6,798 nucleotides of DNA from a bacterium (GTDB taxonomy: Bacteria; Margulisbacteria; Marinamargulisbacteria; JAAEMD01): positions 1 to 6,798 of the forward strand of contig JAAEMD010000248.1 of assembly GCA_024225875.1 (NCBI GenBank), written 5' to 3'. Shown piece after piece: positions 1 to 4,881 of the stretch (positions are counted from its first letter, which is position 1; every line of letters begins with the position of its first letter). The position numbers and the translations under genes were made by a program. The notes beneath the pieces were generated by a model, which made no database searches, was not told the origin of the DNA, and saw nothing but the letters and a program-made list of their open reading frames with translations.

Positions 1-120
1 CTCCTTAAATATTCTTTTTTCTACTAATATTTTACTTGAGGCACTCTTCTTTTACTCATGGATAGTTCATGTTTTGTTTGTTGCTTATCCAAAACTGAGG
101 TTAATTTAAATAATTAAATT

Positions 121-150
121 TTCAAATTCAGAAATTTTCTAAATTATGAT
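121..150 (+). promoter_or_regulatory. Probable promoter of the 192-953 gene
   Basis: TATGAT at 145-150 is one base from the TATAAT consensus. TTCAAA at 121-126 matches four of six positions of TTGACA, with an 18-base spacer. An A/T-only tract lies directly upstream. Transcription would start near 157 and give a leader of about 35 bases that includes the Shine-Dalgarno site. This is called by eye in AT-rich DNA, so chance matches are possible. Confidence 0.4.
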
Positions 151-177
151 AAACTCAGTTGTCAAATTATCAATGAA

Positions 178-183
178 AAGGAG
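178..183 (+). promoter_or_regulatory. Ribosome binding site deciding ATG 192 over GTG 189
   Basis: AAGGAG lies 5 bases before the GTG at 189 and 8 bases before the ATG at 192. The two codons are adjacent and in frame. The 8-base spacing and the stronger codon favour ATG 192, which shortens the protein by one residue. Confidence 0.6.
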
Positions 184-191
184 CTTTTGTG

Positions 192-953
192 ATGATTAAT
201 TTTAAAAAAGTTATTTTTTCGGTTTTTTTCATGTTGCTGCTGGTAACAAACCAGATTTTAGCTTTGGAAACAGTGGAACTCAAAGACACTCTTAAGAAAA
301 TGAGCCTGGAAGATTATAAAGAAATTTATGATGAAGTTGAAAATAAATTATTTGCCAGTGCTGCTGATACCGGTTATGTTTCTTTAACTCCATACGGTGG
401 TGCAGGCGGGTTTTATACGTTTTTTCCCGGCTCTGGTATAAACACCAGAAAGCCAGGCGGACTGGATGATATAAAAACCCTTTATGGCGGTGCAGGCGGA
501 TTTCTTTTTCATATAAACAAGCTGTTAGCACTGGGCTTTCTTTTTGGCGGTATGGGTGGAGGTTCTTCAAAGAAGATAAATACAGATTTTTATCATTATA
601 GTGCTGGCGGTAGCTTTCAGATGGTACAAGCCAAATTTAAGCCTCTGATCAACAAAAGTTTTATTCTTGATCTGGATGTCGGGATTGGTTTGTTTTCCGG
701 TGGTTATACAATCACTAAAACCAATGAAAGTTTAAGTGGCGAGGATATTGTACGTTCTCAATATTTTACACCATGCTTTTTAGCAGGTTCAGAATTACGC
801 TACCGTATAAATCCATTATTTTTTGTGGGTCTTAAGGCCGGTTACTTTTATGCGAAAATGGATAGTATGAAACGTGCAGGTTATACAGACCCTGATGCTT
901 CTATTGATTTTTCTGCACCATACATTGCGATTACATTAGGGGGTAATTTATAA
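192..953 (+). CDS. Secreted glycine-rich, probable outer-membrane beta-barrel protein of unknown function
   Basis: I do not recognise a named family. The protein has 253 residues from ATG 192 (254 if GTG 189 is used). It begins with a clear signal peptide: lysines, a hydrophobic run of about 15 residues, then a likely cleavage after ILA near residue 25. A charged, helix-like segment follows (about residues 28-50), with many Lys, Glu and Asp. The rest alternates short hydrophobic and polar stretches rich in Gly, Tyr and Phe, as in outer-membrane barrels. Two copies of the motif YGGAGGF occur (about residues 68-74 and 98-104), followed by a related GGMGGG, which suggests repeated hairpins. The C-terminus, ITLGGNL, looks like a last barrel strand but lacks the classic terminal Phe. 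It has its own promoter and appears to be monocistronic. A periplasmic or surface protein is the alternative. Coding status is near certain, function is open. Confidence 0.85.
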   Translation: MINFKKVIFSVFFMLLLVTNQILALETVELKDTLKKMSLEDYKEIYDEVENKLFASAADTGYVSLTPYGGAGGFYTFFPGSGINTRKPGGLDDIKTLYGGAGGFLFHINKLLALGFLFGGMGGGSSKKINTDFYHYSAGGSFQMVQAKFKPLINKSFILDLDVGIGLFSGGYTITKTNESLSGEDIVRSQYFTPCFLAGSELRYRINPLFFVGLKAGYFYAKMDSMKRAGYTDPDASIDFSAPYIAITLGGNL

Positions 954-987
954 TCCTAACGTTAAGCAGCTTTAAAACAGATGTCGT

Positions 988-993
988 TATAAT
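988..993 (+). promoter_or_regulatory. Isolated perfect TATAAT box (possible -10)
   Basis: The hexamer is a perfect -10 consensus. No acceptable -35 element lies 16-18 bases upstream and there is no TG extension. A transcript from it would start near 1000 and could read the mini-ORF at 1023. In DNA this AT-rich it may be chance. Confidence 0.2.
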
Positions 994-1022
994 GTTCTGA
1001 ATATTTAATAAGAAGAGTGGGG

Positions 1023-1100
1023 ATGAAATTAGTTTTTATTTTACTTCTTCCCATATTCTTTCCTGAATACCTTTATCCTGAGTTAGAACAACTTGTTTGA
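1023..1100 (+). CDS. Possible 25-residue hydrophobic mini-ORF
   Basis: An ATG follows GAAGAGTGGGG, a weak purine-rich Shine-Dalgarno candidate. It opens 25 codons that begin MKLVFILLLP and end at TGA 1098-1100. The start looks like the front of a signal peptide (one Lys, then a hydrophobic run), but the frame closes soon after. It could be a small membrane peptide, the stub of a lost secreted protein, or chance. The opposite strand of the same stretch also reads plausibly as protein, and at most one of the two is likely to be meaningful. Confidence 0.15.
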   Translation: MKLVFILLLPIFFPEYLYPELEQLV

Positions 1101-1107
1101 AACCATA
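1036..1107 (-). pseudogene. Possible C-terminal coding relic, unknown protein
   Basis: The minus strand from 1107 to the TAA at 1036-1038 reads 23 codons beginning YGFKQVVLTQDKG and ending in RIWEEVK. The balanced, charged, amphipathic composition looks like the true end of a soluble protein rather than noise. There is no start codon, and an in-frame TAG at 1108-1110 precedes it, so it cannot be expressed as it stands. It may be the tail of a gene cut by a rearrangement or insertion near 1108. I cannot assign a family, and a 23-codon frame could be chance. Confidence 0.2.
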
Positions 1108-1141
1108 CTACAGGGGCATGTCCTATTCTGAGTTACAATAA
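1075..1141. repeat. Imperfect direct repeat, two 17-base copies 50 bases apart
   Basis: The copies at 1075-1091 and 1125-1141 share 14 of 17 positions, with the common core CTGAGTTA followed by A-rich sequence. A shared TGAAA occurs at the same offset further right. The second copy is preceded by GGGGCATGTCC, the kind of GC-richer block often seen at insertion-sequence ends. I could not match it to a named element. Confidence 0.3.
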
Positions 1142-1175
1142 ACCTCATGAAATACCAAAAATAGGTTGTGTATCA

Positions 1176-1245
1176 TTCTTTCTGTAAAATTGGATTGTTA
1201 AAAAAAAGGTTCAGATATTGTTGGAAATGGAATTTACAGAAAGAA
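1176..1245. repeat. Long inverted repeat with 13-base perfect arms
   Basis: TTCTTTCTGTAAA at 1176-1188 is the exact reverse complement of 1233-1245. With a single-base bulge at the extra A (1186-1189) the arms extend inward by about three more pairs. They enclose roughly 40 bases that include a run of eight or more A. Possible readings are ends of a miniature mobile element, a transcript hairpin or a protein-binding site. No U-tract follows on either strand, so a terminator role is unlikely. Confidence 0.5.
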
Positions 1246-1263
1246 GGTTGCTTAATCCCAAAA

Positions 1264-1296
1264 ATCCCCGCCAGGGCAAAAGGCGGGGATCTTTTA
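1264..1296 (-). terminator. GC-rich intrinsic terminator of the NHL lipoprotein gene, possibly bidirectional
   Basis: ATCCCCGCC (1264-1272) pairs perfectly with GGCGGGGAT (1282-1290), a nine-pair stem with a nine-base loop. It starts about 38 bases past the stop codon of the minus-strand gene. Read leftwards the stem is followed by TTTT then GGG, and read rightwards by CTTTTA. Both T-tracts are short, so it may serve both directions and insulate this gene from whatever lies to the left. It is the most GC-rich feature in its surroundings. Confidence 0.75.
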
Positions 1297-1327
1297 GAGT
1301 TAAAAAATGTGTTTTCTTAAACAAAAC

Positions 1328-2614
1328 TTAATCATTAAGCTCAAACTGAAAAGCATTGGTTTTAAGACTATATTTATCCAAACCACAGGAGTTTCCAGCG
1401 CTGGAATCCTTGTTCCCACGGGTCAAGTACAGGTCATTCGAGTTTATAAGTATATATTGTGGCGCATAAGCAACAGGAATCTTACCCAGAAAAGTACCGG
1501 TCGGGCTATATTTCAGTAACACATTGTCAGCTATGTCGTCATCAGCAGAGTTCGCCACATAGATGTTGCCATCTTCATCTAAAGATATGCCTCTTAACTG
1601 TTTATAGTCTAATAAAGAGGCATTAACCGAAGTTACCAGACTCCACTCAGGAACAGAGGGGTCCAGCACCTGTATATTATCTTTATCTGTAACGTAGATT
1701 TTACCAGTATCATCTATGGCCAGTCCTCGCGGTCTAGCTAAATCTCCTGGCGAAACATAATTTAACACCCACCCTAGAGCTCTTCCATAAGATTCCTGAA
1801 AAACTCCGGATGAATCATACTTATAAATTTTACCAGCATCTTTATCAGCAATATAGATATTTCCGGCATCATCCAACACAATTGCCCGGGGCTCTTTTAG
1901 CTGGGCAGTAGCATCAAACTCAGCTTCCTTGTTACCGTCCAAATCAAATTTAATGATTGTTTTTGAGTCGTCGATTGTGTAAACATAAGAATCTTTTATG
2001 GCTACACTACGTGGTCTCTTCTGAAATGCAAAATCATCAAAACCAGAAGCTATATGGTTGCTCCAGTTATCAAATTTAATAATACGGAATGAAAAAGAAT
2101 CCACTAAATAGATATTGCTTTCATCATCTGCCGCTACACCCGACGGTGCCAAAAAATATTCTTTGCTACTGCCCCATTGTTCGGTCCTTTGAATCAACTC
2201 AGGCATACTGAGTGACGTTAAATTATTTGACGTAGCAATTTTAAGCACGTTTGACAAAAAGCTCAAATTATTGTTTTTGTCTCTGACACAAACCCGCAGA
2301 TAAAAATCTTCGGTTAGCACACTTGCCAGACTGCCGCCGCTCGCTGCTACTGAACCAAGGGATATATAGCTGTCACTATACTCTTCTTGATAGCCCCTGA
2401 CTTCAAAACTCTGGATATTATCTTGATCATTAGCGGTAATGTTTATGATATTACCATCCATCTCTAATTCAATCGAGCCCGTAAAAAGGCCTTCCTGGCT
2501 CGTATCAGCCTCACTCTCATCGGAACTTAGAGATTTGGTACAGCCCATCGTCGCCAGTATCCCGATCAAACTAAAAACAAATATCAACTTATTCAATTTT
2601 TTTAACATTTTCAT
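1328..2614 (-). CDS. NHL-repeat beta-propeller lipoprotein
   Basis: This 428-residue protein begins with a lipoprotein signal: Lys-rich start, hydrophobic core 10-20, then LATMGC with Cys25 as the lipidated residue. Thr at -3 is atypical for a lipobox, so lipidation is likely but not certain. An acidic Ser-rich linker (26-40) leads to a beta-rich domain (about 42-127) resembling an Ig or fibronectin-type fold. Six NHL-type repeats follow, at about 157-181, 200-224, 241-266, 294-317, 339-370 and 384-417. Each has the pattern P-x-G/A-[IVL]-A-x-D-x-x-G-[NK]-[IL]-Y-[VI]-x-D ending in a KYD/KFD strand, and the central ones (GNIYIAD, GKIYVTD, GNIYVAN) are the clearest. Six blades can close a propeller of the kind used for protein, glycan or lyase functions, but no catalytic residues are evident, so the ligand is unknown. 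ATG 2614 is preceded by AGGAG (2621-2625) at a 6-base spacing. The gene stands alone on this strand. Confidence 0.92.
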   Translation of the reverse strand: MKMLKKLNKLIFVFSLIGILATMGCTKSLSSDESEADTSQEGLFTGSIELEMDGNIINITANDQDNIQSFEVRGYQEEYSDSYISLGSVAASGGSLASVLTEDFYLRVCVRDKNNNLSFLSNVLKIATSNNLTSLSMPELIQRTEQWGSSKEYFLAPSGVAADDESNIYLVDSFSFRIIKFDNWSNHIASGFDDFAFQKRPRSVAIKDSYVYTIDDSKTIIKFDLDGNKEAEFDATAQLKEPRAIVLDDAGNIYIADKDAGKIYKYDSSGVFQESYGRALGWVLNYVSPGDLARPRGLAIDDTGKIYVTDKDNIQVLDPSVPEWSLVTSVNASLLDYKQLRGISLDEDGNIYVANSADDDIADNVLLKYSPTGTFLGKIPVAYAPQYILINSNDLYLTRGNKDSSAGNSCGLDKYSLKTNAFQFELND

Positions 2615-2805
2615 TTTTTACTCCTGTTTTTTAATTAGGGCTTATTATTTACAAAAAAGCTCCTGCCCCCTCTTTTTATGGAACTTACGCACAAAATAAT
2701 GTTCCCTGTTATTATAGTAAGAAAGAGGTAAAAAAACTACAGCTTTTTTTGAAATTAACAACTAAACCTGATATTTGATATTATAAATTATATTCTAATT
2801 TATAA
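2615..2805. other. Intergenic region between the lipoprotein gene and the transposase remnant
   Basis: This region contains the leader of the leftward lipoprotein gene and the lost left part of the insertion sequence. I see no gene. GGAACTTACGCAC at about 2680-2692 resembles the kind of sequence found at insertion-sequence ends, but I found no partner for it near 3292-3400. No strong leftward promoter stands out. At under 200 bases it is far too short to hold the missing half of the transposase. Confidence 0.4.
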
Positions 2806-3291
2806 ACAGGCAAAGCCTGGATTAAGGTAGGCAAGAAAAAAGAGGTTTTGACTAATTCAGGCAGGAAAAGATGTAATCTTAATGGATTTTACAATCCATT
2901 TACACAAGATATTTTTGCAAAGAATTATGACTCAATCAACTCGCAGGCAACGATCGATTCTTTTAAAGAACTTGAGGCTTTTTATCCAAACAAAGTCGCT
3001 ATTTATGTTGTTATTGATAATTCACGATATTACAAAAATCCCATGCTTAAAGACTGGCTAAAAACATCTAGAATTGAACCTGTTTATTTACCATCATACT
3101 CACCTGATTTGAATTTAATTGAACGATTTTGGAAGTTATTAAAAAAAGAAGTGATTATAAACCAGTTTTATCCAACTTTTTCAGAATTCAAGACTGCTCT
3201 TTTGGATTTTTGTAACAAATCTTCACCTGAGCATAAAGCGCTTGTTAAACAATTTGTTGGTACTAAATTACATCTATTGAAACCTGTCTGA
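2806..3291 (+). pseudogene. IS630-family transposase, C-terminal DDE fragment (5'-truncated)
   Basis: The open frame from 2806 (after TAA 2803-2805) encodes GKAWIKVGKK..., then TNSGRKRCNLNG and the rest of a DDE_3 (IS630/Tc1-like) catalytic domain. The frame could restart at TTG 2848, giving 147 residues, but homology to the family runs upstream of that codon, so TTG is not the real start. Counting from TTG 2848, the second catalytic Asp is D57 (VVIDNSRYYKN) and the Glu is E92 (LPSYSPDLNLIERFW), with 34 residues between them, the D34E spacing of IS630. The helix-turn-helix and the first catalytic Asp block are missing: about 160 of some 340 residues remain. Less than 200 bases separate this from the neighbouring gene, so the rest is deleted, not frameshifted. 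Terminal inverted repeats were not found. The fragment is almost certainly inactive. Confidence 0.88.
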
Positions 3292-3394
3292 TTTTATCGT
3301 TTCTATTTCGGTCCGAGTATATAGGGATAATATTCTGTTTATTTTTGATGGCTTCTCAGGTACAGGATTTTAAACCATTAATTAAACTGAAATT

Positions 3395-3408
3395 TTTGGT
3401 ATACTAAA
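3395..3408. promoter_or_regulatory. Palindromic candidate operator over the operon promoter
   Basis: The 14-base TTTGGTATACTAAA is a palindrome with a single mismatched pair (position 4 against 11). It is centred on GTATAC and fully covers the -10 box at 3400-3405. A repressor bound here would block RNA polymerase. The half-site TTTRG is reminiscent of the TTTAGG/CCTAAA half-sites of MntR/DtxR-type metal regulators, but the spacing differs from their usual sites and it does not fit a standard Zur box. The regulator is therefore unknown, and metal-responsive repression is inferred from the genes that follow. Confidence 0.4.
3397..3405 (+). promoter_or_regulatory. Extended -10 promoter of the metal-uptake operon
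   Basis: TGG followed by TATACT (3400-3405) forms an extended -10 element with five of six consensus bases in the hexamer. The -35 position is poor (TTAATT at 3378-3383, 16-base spacer), as expected when TGn is present. Transcription should start at about 3411-3413, only some seven bases before the ATG at 3419. Confidence 0.5.
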
Positions 3409-3418
3409 CTAGTAAACA

Positions 3419-3685
3419 ATGAAAAGGACACTGATTTTTTTATTTGTTTTTTTATTTTTATGGGTATCGATAACTGCACCTGCTTATCATGACCATGAAT
3501 TTGATGGTGATCATCATTATGATTGCCTGGCCTGTACTGTAAGTGTTTCTTTTTTACCGCTTCTTGTATCCGGGCTGAGTTTACTTGTTAGTTACTTTAC
3601 GGCTGGTTATTTATTATGTTTCTCATCAGGACTTTTTAGTCGACGATTAATTTTATCTCAAGCTTCACGAGCGCCTCCATTATAG
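3419..3685 (+). CDS. Small His-rich CxxC secreted or membrane protein, head of metal operon
   Basis: The protein has 88 residues. It starts with a strong signal peptide or membrane anchor (about 1-20, ending ITAPA). A short periplasmic metal-ligand cluster follows at 23-39: Y-HDHE-FDGD-HHYDCLAC, with four His, several acidic residues and a CxxC. A second hydrophobic segment covers about 43-70, then a basic tail ending SRAPPL. Small heavy-metal-associated proteins of the DUF2946/CopL type share this plan (signal, His/Cys motif, hydrophobic stretch, R-[AG]-PP end), which is similarity of layout rather than a confirmed match. ATG 3419 is the only possible start, because an in-frame TAA lies at 3413-3415. 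No Shine-Dalgarno site precedes it and the predicted transcript starts about seven bases upstream, so translation may be near-leaderless. A role in sensing, buffering or handing on zinc or another metal is inferred from the operon. Confidence 0.7.
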   Translation: MKRTLIFLFVFLFLWVSITAPAYHDHEFDGDHHYDCLACTVSVSFLPLLVSGLSLLVSYFTAGYLLCFSSGLFSRRLILSQASRAPPL

Positions 3686-3687
3686 AA

Positions 3688-3720
3688 AGTATTTCAGGCA
3701 GCTTTTCTTCCTGAAACATT
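3688..3720 (+). repeat. Hairpin between the first two operon genes
   Basis: TTTCAGG (3692-3698) pairs perfectly with CCTGAAA (3710-3716) around an 11-base loop. Outside a mismatch, weaker pairing continues to 3688/3720. No T-run follows, so it is not a standard terminator. It may mark an RNA processing or stability point that lets the first gene and the downstream transporter genes be expressed at different levels. Confidence 0.4.
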
Positions 3721-3750
3721 CATAGTACTAAATTAGCAGGGAGCTTATTT

Positions 3751-4866
3751 ATGAAAATAATTTCAAAACACTTAATTTTTGTTTTTTTGTTTGCTGCATT
3801 ATTTTTAGCAAACGAAAAAAATCTTTTTTCTAAAGAAAATTTAAATAATACAAGTGCTATAGAGTTACCTGATATTAGTCTTGTCGGTAATATTCTGGGC
3901 ACATTTGGATCTGACGATCATCTAAAAAACAACAAAAAACTTGTTGTAGAAGAAACTGAGTTAGCTATTCAGGGATACCTGTATCCTGCTATTCGTATGG
4001 ATGTAATTATGTCTTTGCATAGACATGACAGCACTTACCAGGCTGAACTTGAGGAGGCTTATGTTAGTTTTCTGGAACTGTACTTACCTGGCGCCGGTAT
4101 ACATATCCCTGATTTAAGCGTTAAAGCAGGTAAAAAATTACTGGATATAGGTAAGATAAATGCTGTTCATCCACATCACTGGAATTATGTAACCAGACCA
4201 GATGTTTTAAACTCCTTTTTTGGAGAGCATGGTCTTAGCGGCCAGGGTCTAAGCTTTAGTTATCTGTTACCGGCACCTTTCTTTTGCCAGTGGGATATCG
4301 GAGCCTGGTATATTGATAGCGCTGATTCTCATGATGATGAAGAACACTCTGAAAATGAGAATGTTGATGGTATGTCCCATTACAACTATCTTACTCGTTT
4401 ATGGACAAGCTTTGAACTATCACAGGATCAGGAGCTGGAAACAGGATTAAATGCTATTACAGGTTATGGCTCTCATTACCAGGAACATAAAGACCGGATA
4501 ACTGTCACAGGTTTTGATATAACTTATGAAAAATTTATCAGCTCTTATCAAAAGCTTTTTTTCCAGAATGAAGTTTATATGCTTAAAAGAGAACTTCCTG
4601 AAGGTACTTTTAACCGATCAGGCTTTTATAGTTTTTTAAATTACCGAATGAATAAGTACTGGGACTGCGGTCTGCGTTACGATTATGTAGAAGCACCTTC
4701 TACTGACACCATAATTATGTCTCATCTTTCAGCAATAGTTACCCATAGTCTTACGGAAATGACTAAAGCAAGAATACAATACACAAAATCATTAAGGGAT
4801 TCGGACTATGCGATCTATTGCCAGTTAACATTTGGTACTGGCCCTCACTCGCACACTTTGGAATAA
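3751..4866 (+). CDS. His-rich outer-membrane barrel-like protein linked to zinc ABC transporter
   Basis: The 371-residue protein has an N-terminal signal peptide (about 1-28) preceding SKENLNN. The mature part opens with ELPDISLVGNILG (38-50), then alternates Tyr/Phe-rich strands typical of an outer-membrane beta barrel. Likely metal ligands are clustered: HRH (90-92), HPHHW (140-144), FFGEHGLSGQGLSFSYLLP (157-174), a long acidic and His loop (about 189-210, SHDDEEHSENEN), and a C-terminal GPHSH (365-369). The pattern matches proteins of roughly 400 residues usually named zinc-regulated outer-membrane receptors, found next to znuA-like genes. It is about half the length of a true TonB-dependent receptor, and I see neither a TonB box nor a plug, so a TonB-dependent label would be misleading. 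A good AGGGAG site (3738-3743) lies 7 bases before the ATG, and the next gene starts 15 bases after its stop. It probably moves or binds zinc at the outer membrane, which is inferred from context. Confidence 0.8.
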   Translation: MKIISKHLIFVFLFAALFLANEKNLFSKENLNNTSAIELPDISLVGNILGTFGSDDHLKNNKKLVVEETELAIQGYLYPAIRMDVIMSLHRHDSTYQAELEEAYVSFLELYLPGAGIHIPDLSVKAGKKLLDIGKINAVHPHHWNYVTRPDVLNSFFGEHGLSGQGLSFSYLLPAPFFCQWDIGAWYIDSADSHDDEEHSENENVDGMSHYNYLTRLWTSFELSQDQELETGLNAITGYGSHYQEHKDRITVTGFDITYEKFISSYQKLFFQNEVYMLKRELPEGTFNRSGFYSFLNYRMNKYWDCGLRYDYVEAPSTDTIIMSHLSAIVTHSLTEMTKARIQYTKSLRDSDYAIYCQLTFGTGPHSHTLE

Positions 4867-4881
4867 AGGAGAAAATGAACT

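Larger units (their letters stand above)
1..188. other. Intergenic region upstream of the first gene, probably divergent
   Basis: There is no open reading frame of useful length on either strand here. On the minus strand, positions 6 to 1 read AAGGAG, a canonical Shine-Dalgarno core pointing left. This suggests a minus-strand gene whose start codon lies just outside the window, making the region a shared divergent promoter region. The stretch at about 100-120 is almost pure A/T and could act as an upstream promoter element for the rightward gene. I could not find a convincing leftward promoter. Confidence 0.45.
954..1263. other. Gene-poor stretch with relic-like elements
   Basis: About 310 bases between the first gene and the terminator of the minus-strand lipoprotein gene hold no convincing gene. 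They contain a TAACGTTA palindrome (957-964), a TATAAT box (988-993), a 25-codon mini-ORF (1023-1100), a stop-free minus-strand stretch that reads like the end of a protein (1036-1107), an imperfect direct repeat 50 bases apart (1075-1091 and 1125-1141), and a long inverted repeat (1176-1245). The mixture fits decayed coding or mobile DNA. I see no clear intrinsic terminator for the preceding gene. Confidence 0.5.

Noticed and set aside
292..570. Minus-strand open frame of 92 codons inside the first gene
   Set aside because: It lies wholly within the 192-953 gene, has a His/Arg/Tyr-heavy composition typical of an antisense shadow, and lacks a Shine-Dalgarno site.
1307..1519. Plus-strand open frame of 70 codons over the end of the lipoprotein gene
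   Set aside because: It is antisense to the well-supported NHL-repeat frame and shows no domain.
2439..2699. Plus-strand open frame of 86 codons over the lipoprotein start
   Set aside because: It is antisense to the lipoprotein signal peptide and linker, and its hydrophobic look comes from the complementary AT-rich codons.
2807..2819. Small CAGGC-AAA-GCCTG dyad at the start of the transposase remnant
   Set aside because: It is a short five-pair stem lying in coding sequence that still matches the transposase, so it is probably chance.
2680..3330. Terminal inverted repeats of the insertion sequence
   Set aside because: I compared the sequence left of the remnant (including GGAACTTACGCAC) with that right of it (including TCGGTCCGA and the following AT-rich bases) and found no convincing pair, as expected if the left end is deleted.
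3720..3902. Minus-strand open frame of 60 codons
   Set aside because: It is antisense to the start of the outer-membrane protein gene, without a ribosome site or recognisable motif.
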